NCBI GenBank assembly: GCA_017406805.1
Contig: JAFQXU010000041.1
Coordinates: 1-51,678 of the forward strand
Length of the DNA stretch: 51,678 bases
Reading direction: 5' to 3'
From: Clostridia bacterium
GTDB lineage: Bacteria > Bacillota > Clostridia > Oscillospirales > Acutalibacteraceae
Each line of letters starts with the position of its first letter. The stretch's first letter is position 1. This document shows positions 6,756-14,292 of this stretch, piece after piece. The translations under genes were made by a program, and so were the position numbers. The notes under the pieces are model-generated. The model saw only the letters and a program-made list of their open reading frames with translations. It was not told the origin of the DNA and did no database searches.

Positions 6756-8957
6756 TTATTTAAACCTCCTAATAGAATAATCGCCCCGACGGTTAAAAAA
6801 TATATTAATATTTCCCTGATAAAAAGTGGAAAATATATTTGGGCTGTTTATTTTATTTATGTATTTTTCTGCGTTGTTTTTTGAATCTGAAATTATTATA
6901 TCCTTAAATCTTATTTTTTTGTAGTTCATTGGTAGCCCACAACATACCAAAACATCACAATCAAGCCATGAAGGCGGCATATTTTCGGCATCTCCGCCGT
7001 TTGGAAGTATTAATATTGTTTTTTCTTGATTTTTAATTTTTATATATGCCGTATTTTTTATTATTTTTGAGTTTATTTCTGTGTTGTCCCAAATTTTTGT
7101 TTTTGAATTTTTGTGATAGCAAAGTTTTTTTGTTTTTTCTGGAGCAGAAATTTCATAGGGGATATTTTCTGCGGAGTATTCCAGATTATCTGGCGAAAGA
7201 CTTTTTACTTGACTTTCTAAACTGCTTAAGTTTAAATCTTCAGATGCCGTAAGATTAATATAACTTATGTTTCCGGTGGTATTAAGTGTATCTTCATTTA
7301 TATAAGTTGTGTTTTTTAGCGACAAAACTGCTGCTTTTTCGCCGTTTTTAGAAAGTACAATCTCAATTCCGCTGCCGCAGTTTGCAATGCAAACCGAGGT
7401 TGTGTTGTAGGTTAGCACTTGATTTGAAATTACACCGGTTAAAAGTACCATTACGGATAGCAAAGAGATGAGTTTAAAATATTTTCGTGGATTATTTAAA
7501 AATATGCCGATTGATATAAGCGCCAAAGTAAATATCAACCACAAAATTATATATCCGTAATCCATTAAAATTAGTGCATATGGAATTTTTGATAGCATGC
7601 TCGTGATGTTTAGTATATATTTGGATATTAATCCGCAAATTATAGACAGCGGTTTTATTATAAATGAAAACAAGTTAAAATTTACCACAGTGAGTATATT
7701 CATTAAAAGGGAAATAACCAATAAAACCGTTACGGGCAACATTATTAATACGTTTGACAGTATAAATATGGTAGAAAATTTTTTAAAAAAGAGTATAGAA
7801 ATAGGGAAGTTGGTAATAGCGCAAGATAAGCTTATTGAAGTGGCGGAAAAAATATAATTAAAAGGCTTAAATTTTAATTTAAGCAGCGATTGTAGTTTAG
7901 AATAAATAGGATTGTAAAAAATAATTATTCCCAAAGTAGATAAAAAGCTTAGCCACAGTGAAATACTGTAAGCATAATGTGGGAAAATAGCACACGTCAG
8001 CCCAACTGCGATCCCAAGTGAATTCGGCTGGTCGGCGTCTTTTTTTATTGCTCTGGAAAGATAAAAAATTATAATCATTATTCCGGATCTTAGCACAGAT
8101 GGTGTAAAACACGTTATTGCCATAAAAAACAGTATTGTCCCGGAAGTCAGCAAGCAAGCGTGAGGAATTTTGAGTTTTAATTTTAAAAGAATAAAAAATA
8201 TAAACGCGCTTATAATCGATAAATGAATTCCCGAAACCGTTAGTAGATGATAAATACCCGTAATATCAAAAATTTTCTTAATTTCCGGAGAGAGTTCATT
8301 TTTTTCTCCAAGCAAAATTCCGTTTATCATTGTGGCATAGTCTTTTGGTAGATTCTTTTTCGTCGCGGAAATTAAATCTTTTCTTGTTTTTAAAATGTAG
8401 TACCAAAACGGCGGGGAAGTGCATTTTTGAATTTTAATTTCTTTATGCTCATAAATTTTCCCCAGCAAATGCGCGCTTTTTGATTTGCTGTAAATTTTAG
8501 ATTTTATTTCACTGTCTAATGGCTTATATAAATAAGCTTGGCATGTGATTTTATCGTATACATCGCCTTCGGGCATTTTGCTTGAATATGCTAAAATTTT
8601 AAGATTATTCACATTTTGATCGCCGATTTTTTCTATATCTATGGTGCAGTAATATTTATTTTTCTTTTTATAAGGTATGTCGGAAATTGTGCCAGTGATT
8701 GTTGTTTCGGCGGAGTCGTATTTTTCTACTTTTGCAGTGTTATTTAAGTTAAAAAAATATACCAGCGATGCGGCAAAACAGGTTATAAATAAAACCGGAA
8801 AAACTTTAAAACTTCTTACTTTTGGGATTAATACAGAAGTTAAAAAAAGTGCGCCAAAAGTAACAACCACATAAAATATGAGCCGGTTTGGTATGAATAT
8901 TAAAAAAAGTAAAATTATAAAATACGAAAATCCTACAAATGCAAAAGGCCGCTGCAT
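6756..8957 (-). CDS. comEC: ComEC/Rec2-family DNA uptake channel protein with degenerate metallo-beta-lactamase domain
   Basis: A 733-residue polytopic membrane protein. The N-terminal helices and OB-like domain (TGTISDIPYKKKNKYYC) precede the competence domain with its signature GIYHLLTVSGIHLSII, then many membrane helices. ComEC forms the inner-membrane channel for single-stranded DNA in transformation. The C-terminal 200 residues align by pattern with the usual beta-lactamase-like domain, but the HxHxDH motif is replaced (INLTASEDLN) and the later HHGS position reads CCGLP, so no metal site remains. A nuclease-like function is therefore unlikely, and natural competence is uncertain. No other competence gene lies in the window. 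Confidence 0.9.
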   Translation of the reverse strand: MQRPFAFVGFSYFIILLFLIFIPNRLIFYVVVTFGALFLTSVLIPKVRSFKVFPVLFITCFAASLVYFFNLNNTAKVEKYDSAETTITGTISDIPYKKKNKYYCTIDIEKIGDQNVNNLKILAYSSKMPEGDVYDKITCQAYLYKPLDSEIKSKIYSKSKSAHLLGKIYEHKEIKIQKCTSPPFWYYILKTRKDLISATKKNLPKDYATMINGILLGEKNELSPEIKKIFDITGIYHLLTVSGIHLSIISAFIFFILLKLKLKIPHACLLTSGTILFFMAITCFTPSVLRSGIMIIIFYLSRAIKKDADQPNSLGIAVGLTCAIFPHYAYSISLWLSFLSTLGIIIFYNPIYSKLQSLLKLKFKPFNYIFSATSISLSCAITNFPISILFFKKFSTIFILSNVLIMLPVTVLLVISLLMNILTVVNFNLFSFIIKPLSIICGLISKYILNITSMLSKIPYALILMDYGYIILWLIFTLALISIGIFLNNPRKYFKLISLLSVMVLLTGVISNQVLTYNTTSVCIANCGSGIEIVLSKNGEKAAVLSLKNTTYINEDTLNTTGNISYINLTASEDLNLSSLESQVKSLSPDNLEYSAENIPYEISAPEKTKKLCYHKNSKTKIWDNTEINSKIIKNTAYIKIKNQEKTILILPNGGDAENMPPSWLDCDVLVCCGLPMNYKKIRFKDIIISDSKNNAEKYINKINSPNIFSTFYQGNINIFFNRRGDYSIRRFK

Positions 8958-8989
8958 TTTTACCTTCCTTTAAAATTTTATTTAATTTA

Positions 8990-9019
8990 ATTATATCGTA
9001 ATTGCGGCTGCGATGTCCA
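8990..9019 (-). promoter_or_regulatory. Candidate promoter of comEC-holA
   Basis: On the minus strand TGGACA (9019-9014) and TATAAT (8995-8990) are 18 bases apart, about 33 bases before the comEC start, with AAAGGAAGG as ribosome binding site. Confidence 0.5.
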
Positions 9020-9066
9020 ATAAATTAAAATGGTAGGTAGTTTTTGACCACTTTGCTTAATTTTTT

Positions 9067-9155
9067 AAATTTCTACTTGATATTTATATGAGGTTGTGTA
9101 TAATTTAATGTAAGTGCATGGCACTTAACGACTTTATTTTAAAAAGGGGAGGATA
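9067..9155 (+). repeat. 89-bp inverted repeat, copy 1 (ANK promoter/operator region)
   Basis: This stretch is nearly identical to the reverse complement of 14293-14381. Both copies are 89 bases long; one block of 48-49 bases (from TATAATTTAATG through TTTTAAAAAGG) is identical, and the few differences cluster between the -35 and -10 boxes. Each copy ends at the ribosome binding site of an ANK gene. Confidence 0.93.
9077..9127 (+). promoter_or_regulatory. Promoter and palindromic operator of the first cytoplasmic ANK gene
   Basis: TTGATA (9077-9082) and TATAAT (9099-9104) have a 16-base spacer. Seven bases downstream lies the palindrome TAAGTGC-ATG-GCACTTA (9111-9127), at or just after the expected transcription start. 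It could be a repressor operator or a 5' mRNA hairpin. The same layout occurs before the second ANK gene. Confidence 0.75.
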
Positions 9156-9161
9156 TTTACG

Positions 9162-10430
9162 ATGGCATGGACATTAAAGGAATCAGACATCAAATCATTA
9201 TTAAAATGGGCAAGAAGTGACACAAAAAAATTGGTCATTGCAGGGATTAAGGGAAAAGTGGTTGAGTTTGCAAAGATTTTGGTCAAATATAATTTTTTTG
9301 GAACGCTTGATTCTAGTATGGCATCTATAATTATAGCGTTTATCATTTGCTGTATAAAATCAAAAGATCCTGATCTTAAAAAATTTGGATTGAGTGCGTT
9401 GCGAGATGGTAGTAGCTTAAATAAACTTTTTGAATATTTAAAAGAAGGCGACGGAAAAAAAGTAAAATATTATATGGGCAGTTATTTTCAAGCTGCATTA
9501 GGTACAGTATTACAAACAGCACTGCCCGATGATAAAGATAACGGTATTGATAACAAAGATAAGCGGGCAAAAATAATAAAAAGCTTTATTAATCAAGCGG
9601 GAAAAATTACGCCGTGGGGAATTAACAAAAAGGATGTTTCTAATATTTTACATGAATTAATCGGTAAAATTAGCAAAACTTCAAACATTCTTATGATGGA
9701 TGAAGAAGGCAAAAAAGCAGAAAAAATTAGGGAAGCAGAAAGTATGTTTAAAGAAAAACTAATAAATGAAAGGAAGAAAGAGTTTAAAGAAATTAAACCT
9801 GATGTACCAGATACAGCAGAGATAGAACAAGCCTTAAAATCTCAATCACACAATGTGAAACTAATAAAAGAAAGGTACGGCGAGCTTGAAAAAGTTAAAT
9901 CTGATTTTACACCAAATAAAAAAAGCAGCAAAAAAGCAGCAAATGAAGCCATAAAATTTACACAATTATCACTATTTGATATTCTATTAGGAACAGATGC
10001 TTTCTTTAAACCTGATTTAGAAATCGCGCGAAGAGTAACACGACTGTTAGATCATGGTGCAAATCCTAATGTACAAAACGAATGGGGAATTACACCTTTA
10101 CACGTAGCAACAGAAAATATTAAGCCCAATACAGTCAAACTACTATTAGATCGCGGCGCTGATCCTAATATTCAGGATAACCGTGGGTGTGTACCGTTGC
10201 ATTATGTGGCAGCAGCGAATGATAAAAAAATGTTAGAGTTATTGCTAGATTACAGAGTTGATCCTAATATTCAAAACGACGCTGGTAATACCCCATTACA
10301 CTATGTAGCTATCCATAACAATAAAGGCATATATAATAACTTATTAATTAAGCATGGTGCAAATCCTGATATTAAAAATAAAAAAGGAGAAACACCCAAA
10401 GAAATTATGGAACGCAACACGAAAAAATAA
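9162..10430 (+). CDS. Ankyrin-repeat protein with family-specific N-terminal helical domain
   Basis: A 422-residue protein without signal peptide. Residues 1 to about 270 form a helical domain shared with the minus-strand ANK protein at 12445-14289: both have an IIIAF...C segment, a LKKGDGQR/LKEGDGKK motif, an AKIIKSF..QAGKITP motif, and the identical ELEKVKSDFTP before the ANK part. I recognise no known family for it. About four ANK repeats follow (HGANPNVQNEWGITPLHVA, RGADPNIQDNRGCVPLHYVA and so on), ending without a RING. ANK repeats bind proteins. GGGGAGG precedes the ATG. The gene has its own promoter/operator and a terminator resembling the one at 5691. Confidence 0.85.
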   Translation: MAWTLKESDIKSLLKWARSDTKKLVIAGIKGKVVEFAKILVKYNFFGTLDSSMASIIIAFIICCIKSKDPDLKKFGLSALRDGSSLNKLFEYLKEGDGKKVKYYMGSYFQAALGTVLQTALPDDKDNGIDNKDKRAKIIKSFINQAGKITPWGINKKDVSNILHELIGKISKTSNILMMDEEGKKAEKIREAESMFKEKLINERKKEFKEIKPDVPDTAEIEQALKSQSHNVKLIKERYGELEKVKSDFTPNKKSSKKAANEAIKFTQLSLFDILLGTDAFFKPDLEIARRVTRLLDHGANPNVQNEWGITPLHVATENIKPNTVKLLLDRGADPNIQDNRGCVPLHYVAAANDKKMLELLLDYRVDPNIQNDAGNTPLHYVAIHNNKGIYNNLLIKHGANPDIKNKKGETPKEIMERNTKK

Positions 10431-10450
10431 AAATTCTTAAAATAACAAAT

Positions 10451-10480
10451 AAAAAAGCGCCCATACGGGTGCTTTTTATT
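10451..10480. terminator. Terminator after the first cytoplasmic ANK gene
   Basis: AAGCGCCC (10455-10462) pairs with GGGTGCTT (10467-10474) around a four-base loop, followed by T-rich sequence. The stem, the preceding A-run and the following TTTTTATTTGCAGTTTTT resemble the terminator after the exported ANK-RING gene. It also serves the convergent HIT gene. Confidence 0.83.
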
Positions 10481-10494
10481 TGCAGTTTTTCAAA

Positions 10495-10833
10495 TTAGCC
10501 GGGCGGCCAGTCAAGTTTTCTGCCACCAAGAACGTGAAAATGAATGTGATTTACGGTTTGCCCTCCGTCTGCGCCGCAGTTGTTTACGATTCTAAATCCG
10601 TTTTTTAGGTTTAATTTTTTTGTAATTTCTGCAATTTTTATAAATATATAAGAAATGATGTCTTTATTTTCTGGGGTTATTTTTTCTGCAGATTCTATAT
10701 GTTTTTTTGGTATAACCAAAAAGTGAATTGGCGCCGCGGGGTTTATATCGTTGAATATCAAAATTTTTTCATCTTCATAAATTATTTTAGAGGGTATTTC
10801 TTTGTTAATTATTTTGCAAAATATACAGTCCAT
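10495..10833 (-). CDS. HIT-family nucleotide hydrolase (HinT-like)
   Basis: The 112-residue product is a histidine-triad protein of HinT type: MDCIFCKI at the start, AAPIHFLVIPKKHI in the middle, and the catalytic NHIHFHVLGG. HinT enzymes hydrolyse purine nucleoside phosphoramidates. Its size is normal. The gene stands alone on the minus strand between an ANK gene and azlCD. Confidence 0.94.
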   Translation of the reverse strand: MDCIFCKIINKEIPSKIIYEDEKILIFNDINPAAPIHFLVIPKKHIESAEKITPENKDIISYIFIKIAEITKKLNLKNGFRIVNNCGADGGQTVNHIHFHVLGGRKLDWPPG

Positions 10834-10869
10834 AAATTTTTAAAACTTCCTTTTCAAAAAAATTCATCT

Positions 10870-10943
10870 GATAAATTGTTTATATTATTTATCAAATAGT
10901 GTGTACAAAAAAATATTTTATATTATTAGTTTAAAATTGTCAA
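10870..10943 (-). promoter_or_regulatory. Promoter of the HIT gene with a leader dyad
   Basis: On the minus strand TTGACA (10943-10938) and TAAAAT (10920-10915) are 17 bases apart. The leader of about 75 bases contains the dyad GATAAAT...ATTTATC (10870-10893), AT-rich and of unknown role. Confidence 0.55.
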
Positions 10944-10981
10944 TTGTAAAAAATAAGAAATATTAAAATTTAGAAAAGCCC

Positions 10982-11013
10982 TTGATATTGTTGGGGTTGT
11001 GTAGTAATATAAT
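10982..11013 (+). promoter_or_regulatory. Candidate promoter of azlCD
   Basis: TTGATA (10982-10987) is 17 bases from TAATAT (11005-11010) and 20 bases from an overlapping TATAAT (11008-11013). The azlC start is about 70 bases downstream. Confidence 0.4.
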
Positions 11014-11083
11014 TATTGTAAAACTTTGGTAAGACGAAAGTCTTTTAAAGTAACTATTAATTTTTAGAAAGTGTGATTTTTTT

Positions 11084-11818
11084 ATGGAAAATTGTACTGG
11101 TATAGCTAAACCAAAAGGGTTTATGAAAGGCTTTAAAGACGGCATGCCAATTGCACTTGGTTATATACCGATTTCAATAGCGTGTGCTATATCAGCCATT
11201 AAAGCGGGGCTGAGTTTCGGTGTTTCAGAGCTTTTGGGTGCGGTTCTTTTTACAGGTACAGGGCAACAAGCAGCAATAAACTTATTAAAAGGCGGCGAAA
11301 CAGCAATAATAATGTATGCTATTACATTATTTGTAATAAATTGCAGATATATGCTTTTTGCAATATCAATAGCCCAAAGATTTGAAAAAGGAATGAAGCT
11401 TTGGCAAAAAATTCTTTTTGGAATTTTAAATACCGACGAAATATTTGGCTTTGCAATGAAAGAAAAAGGAACTCTTAACCCTTCTTATTTGTTAGGTCTT
11501 GGAACATCACCATATATAGGCTTTTTCGTTGGCACAACGGTTGGTTCACTCGTAACGGATTTATTGCCGGCATCTATAAGTTCGGCACTTGGCATTATAC
11601 TTTTTGCAATGTTTATTGCAATAATTGTTCCGGCAGCAAAAGAATCCAAATCGGCCAGAGGAGTTATTTTTATTGCACTGGCGTTGAGTGTTGTTATGGA
11701 ATGTGTTCCAGCAATAAAAGTTTATTTAGACGCATCTTGGATAATTATTATTTGCGCTATTGCAACTTCCTTAATCGGCGCATGGCTATTTCCTATTAAA
11801 GAAGAAGGGGGAAAATAG
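11084..11818 (+). CDS. azlC: AzlC-family branched-chain amino acid exporter, large subunit
   Basis: A 244-residue membrane protein with the AzlC pattern: FKDGMPIALGYIPISIACAISAI, then LLGAVLFTGTGQQAAINLL, then INCRYMLFAISIAQRF, and LNTDEIFGFAM. AzlC works with the small subunit AzlD to export branched-chain amino acids or analogues. azlD starts four bases after the stop, so the two are translated together. Confidence 0.92.
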   Translation: MENCTGIAKPKGFMKGFKDGMPIALGYIPISIACAISAIKAGLSFGVSELLGAVLFTGTGQQAAINLLKGGETAIIMYAITLFVINCRYMLFAISIAQRFEKGMKLWQKILFGILNTDEIFGFAMKEKGTLNPSYLLGLGTSPYIGFFVGTTVGSLVTDLLPASISSALGIILFAMFIAIIVPAAKESKSARGVIFIALALSVVMECVPAIKVYLDASWIIIICAIATSLIGAWLFPIKEEGGK

Positions 11819-11821
11819 TAT

Positions 11822-12142
11822 ATGATGAGCGAACAAAATTTTATATATGCGATTTTTGCAATGTGCGGCGTAATGCTTGCGGTTAAAGTGATTCCAATCC
11901 TGTTTTGCAAAGAAAAAATTAAAAATACCTTTATAAAATCATTTTTAGAGTACATTCCCTTTGCGGTTTTAACTTCAATGACAATACCAGAAATTTTTCA
12001 TTCTACAAGCAGTGTTATTTCAGCAACAATAGGTTTTGTGGTAGCCATTGTTTTGGCATATGTCGGCCAAAGCCTTGTAATAGTGGCGTTATCTACCACT
12101 TTAGTGGTGTTTATCGCCGAGCAAATAATGCACATGATGTAA
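11822..12142 (+). CDS. azlD: AzlD-family transporter small subunit
   Basis: A 106-residue protein with about four membrane segments and the AzlD signature KVIPILF...FLEYIPFAVLTSMTIPEIF. It partners AzlC in the inner membrane. Start ATG is near-contiguous with the azlC stop. Confidence 0.9.
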   Translation: MMSEQNFIYAIFAMCGVMLAVKVIPILFCKEKIKNTFIKSFLEYIPFAVLTSMTIPEIFHSTSSVISATIGFVVAIVLAYVGQSLVIVALSTTLVVFIAEQIMHMM

Positions 12143-12151
12143 ATAAAACAA

Positions 12152-12181
12152 ACAAAAGCCCACCTGCTTAAAACAGGTGGG
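12152..12181. terminator. Terminator between azlD and the RING frame
   Basis: CCCACCTG (12159-12166) and CAGGTGGG (12174-12181) form a perfect 8-bp stem with a seven-base loop. On the minus strand it is followed by CTTTTGTTTG, making it the terminator of the ANK/RING transcript; it may also stop azlCD. Confidence 0.85.
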
Positions 12182-12197
12182 TAATCTTATATACGTT

Positions 12198-12494
12198 TTA
12201 ATTATGGGGTTTTAATCCTGCTTGGCGGCAAACTGGGCATTTGGCTGTTTCTCCGTCATCAGTTAATAGCTGCTGAGCACATCCATTGCACAAATAATGC
12301 CCAAAGGGGTAGTCAATGGCGTACCCACAATCAAAAATACAGCAAAGGTCGTTAGCACCAAATTCATCTAAGCATATCGGGCATTCTCTCATTTCGCCAT
12401 TTGCCAAAGAACGCCGGAATTCATCTTGCGGGAAATCTTGCAACCTATAAACGTCTCGGCTGGCGTGGCAAAAGGTCTTGGTATGTTCGGCCAC
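12198..12494 (-). CDS. RING-type zinc-finger protein, overlapping the ANK frame (downstream partner or frameshifted 3' part)
   Basis: The 98-residue frame has a canonical-looking RING core: C38-P-I-C41, C56, H66, C69, C72, C86-P-V-C89 (C3HC4, though the third-Cys-to-His gap of nine is longer than usual). Before it, residues 15-30 read VYRLQDFPQDEFRRSL, closely matching the [13 protein letters not shown] linker before the RING of the exported ANK protein. It overlaps the end of the ANK frame by 50 bases in the +1 frame. A GTG start with AAGGGA five bases upstream (12505-12500) would allow translational coupling; alternatively one extra T in the TTTT run at 12473-12470 split a former ANK-RING fusion. 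Either way it belongs to the ANK transcript. Ubiquitin-ligase activity is only inferred from the fold. Confidence 0.75.
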   Translation of the reverse strand: MAEHTKTFCHASRDVYRLQDFPQDEFRRSLANGEMRECPICLDEFGANDLCCIFDCGYAIDYPFGHYLCNGCAQQLLTDDGETAKCPVCRQAGLKPHN

Positions 12495-14289
12495 GATTGT
12501 CCCTTATAGTAGGATCAGCGCCGTGAGTTAGCAATAACTCTATTATTTCTCTCCGATTTCTGTCTGCCGCGATGTGCAAAGGTGTTACGCCGTCATTGTT
12601 TTTTGCATCAATATCGATTTTTTTGTGTTGTAACAATAGTCCTACTATTGCTATATTGTTACGAAGCACCGCATAGTGCAAAGGTGTCACACAATTATTA
12701 TCTTTTACATTAGGATCAGCGTTGTGATCTAGCAAAAGCTGTACTATCCCTCTATTGTTTTCAAGTACCGCTTGGTGCAAAGGTGTTTGACCAGCATTAT
12801 TTTTTGTATTAGGTTTAGCACCGCGATCTAGCAATAATCTTACTATTTCCATATCGCCGTGAAATGCCGCCAAGTGCAAAGGTGTATTACCTTTATGGTC
12901 TTTTTCATTAGGGTCAACACCGTTATCTAGCAGTTTCTCTATTATTGATGATGTTAATTCTTCGTTCACCGCTACGTACAAAGGTATGGCGTTAAAGTCA
13001 GTTATTCGATCTAGAAATAACTTAATTATTCTTTTATTGTTTCCCACATAATCTAAAGGTTTGTAACCGTATTTATTTTTTATATTAGGCATGGCGTCGT
13101 GATCTAGCAAAAGCTTTACTATTTCTGTAAATCCTTCGTTTACCGCTAAGTGCAACGGTGTATTTCCATTTTCATCTTGTATATTAGGGTTAGCACCACG
13201 ATCTAGCAGTAGGCGTACTATTTTTTCATAATTTCTACTTGTTGCCACACTCAAAGGTGTGTTACCATTAAGGTTTTTTATATTAAAATCAATATTAGGC
13301 CGCTGTAGCATTAGCTTTACTATTTCTGTAAATCCTTCGCTCGCTGCCTCGTGCAAAGGTGTGTTACCGTTGCTGTCTTGTATGGTAGGATTAATATTAG
13401 GGCATTTTCGCAGTAATTCCTCTGCTATATCATAATTTTCATCGTCAAATGCGATGTGCAAAGGTGTCATACCTGTACCATTATCCATTTGTATATTAGG
13501 GTCAATATTAGGTTGTTGTAGCAGTAGATCTATTAATTCACTATTGCCCTGAAACACCGCCCAATTCAAAAGTGAACCGCCAGAAAAATCAATGATTTTC
13601 GGAGAATTCACGAGATCCGGGTTAGTTTTAAATATTTCTGCTATGGTTTTGAAATCATTTGATTCCACAGCTTTTCTTAATTGTTTTATTAGTGTGGCAG
13701 TATTTGCAGCATTTTTTGCAGCTTCTTTTTTCTCCGGTGTAAAATCAGATTTAACTTTTTCTAGTTCTTTTTTTAGTTCTTCTTTGCTTTCTGTTATGGT
13801 ATTAACTAGAACCTCAATCATTTCGTTTTGATCTGAATCAAAACCGGAAGGAGTAATTTTTTTGGCCTGCTTTACAAAGTTTGCTATAATTTTTGACCTT
13901 TCAAGCATATTTTCTTCGCCGGGAATAACCATTTCCAGAATTTCATTTAATGGTTTTTCCAAACATTTTTGAATTAAGGATTTTATTCGTTGACCGTCGC
14001 CTTTCTTTAAATTATTAAGTAATTTAAATGAATCATGACCTTTTTGTTTTGATGTTTTTCCAAACTGTTTAATTTTGTCATCCTTGGCTTGTCTGCAATA
14101 AGTATAAAAAGCAATAATTATTAATGCCATTTCAAAGTGTGTTGCCGCCTTCCAATTATATTCTCTCAGTAGCTTTGGGACATCAGTACTTCCAATAATA
14201 AATGCAAGTACTAATTTTTTTGTTGTGGGTTTTACTTGCTGTTGTTTTAATGCTAATTCAAAGTTTGCTTTTTTTAATATTCCCGGCAT
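12445..14289 (-). CDS. Ankyrin-repeat protein with family-specific N-terminal domain, frame overlaps RING
   Basis: A 614-residue protein without signal peptide. Residues 1 to about 205 are the N-terminal domain shared with the protein at 9162 (MALIIIAF...C, LKKGDGQRIK, SKIIANFVKQAKKITP, ELEKVKSDFTPEKK). About 11-12 ANK repeats follow ([22 protein letters not shown]). One repeat near the middle is shortened (TDFNAIPLYVA). The last reads GADPTIRDNRGRTYQDLL and is followed by a short basic end, PRQPRRL, that looks like out-of-frame sequence. A one-base change in the TTTT run at 12473-12470 would give YQDLCHASRDVYRLQDF and continue into the RING. AGGAGAGG precedes the ATG. It has its own promoter/operator. 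Confidence 0.85.
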   Translation of the reverse strand: MPGILKKANFELALKQQQVKPTTKKLVLAFIIGSTDVPKLLREYNWKAATHFEMALIIIAFYTYCRQAKDDKIKQFGKTSKQKGHDSFKLLNNLKKGDGQRIKSLIQKCLEKPLNEILEMVIPGEENMLERSKIIANFVKQAKKITPSGFDSDQNEMIEVLVNTITESKEELKKELEKVKSDFTPEKKEAAKNAANTATLIKQLRKAVESNDFKTIAEIFKTNPDLVNSPKIIDFSGGSLLNWAVFQGNSELIDLLLQQPNIDPNIQMDNGTGMTPLHIAFDDENYDIAEELLRKCPNINPTIQDSNGNTPLHEAASEGFTEIVKLMLQRPNIDFNIKNLNGNTPLSVATSRNYEKIVRLLLDRGANPNIQDENGNTPLHLAVNEGFTEIVKLLLDHDAMPNIKNKYGYKPLDYVGNNKRIIKLFLDRITDFNAIPLYVAVNEELTSSIIEKLLDNGVDPNEKDHKGNTPLHLAAFHGDMEIVRLLLDRGAKPNTKNNAGQTPLHQAVLENNRGIVQLLLDHNADPNVKDNNCVTPLHYAVLRNNIAIVGLLLQHKKIDIDAKNNDGVTPLHIAADRNRREIIELLLTHGADPTIRDNRGRTYQDLLPRQPRRL

Positions 14290-14292
14290 GAG

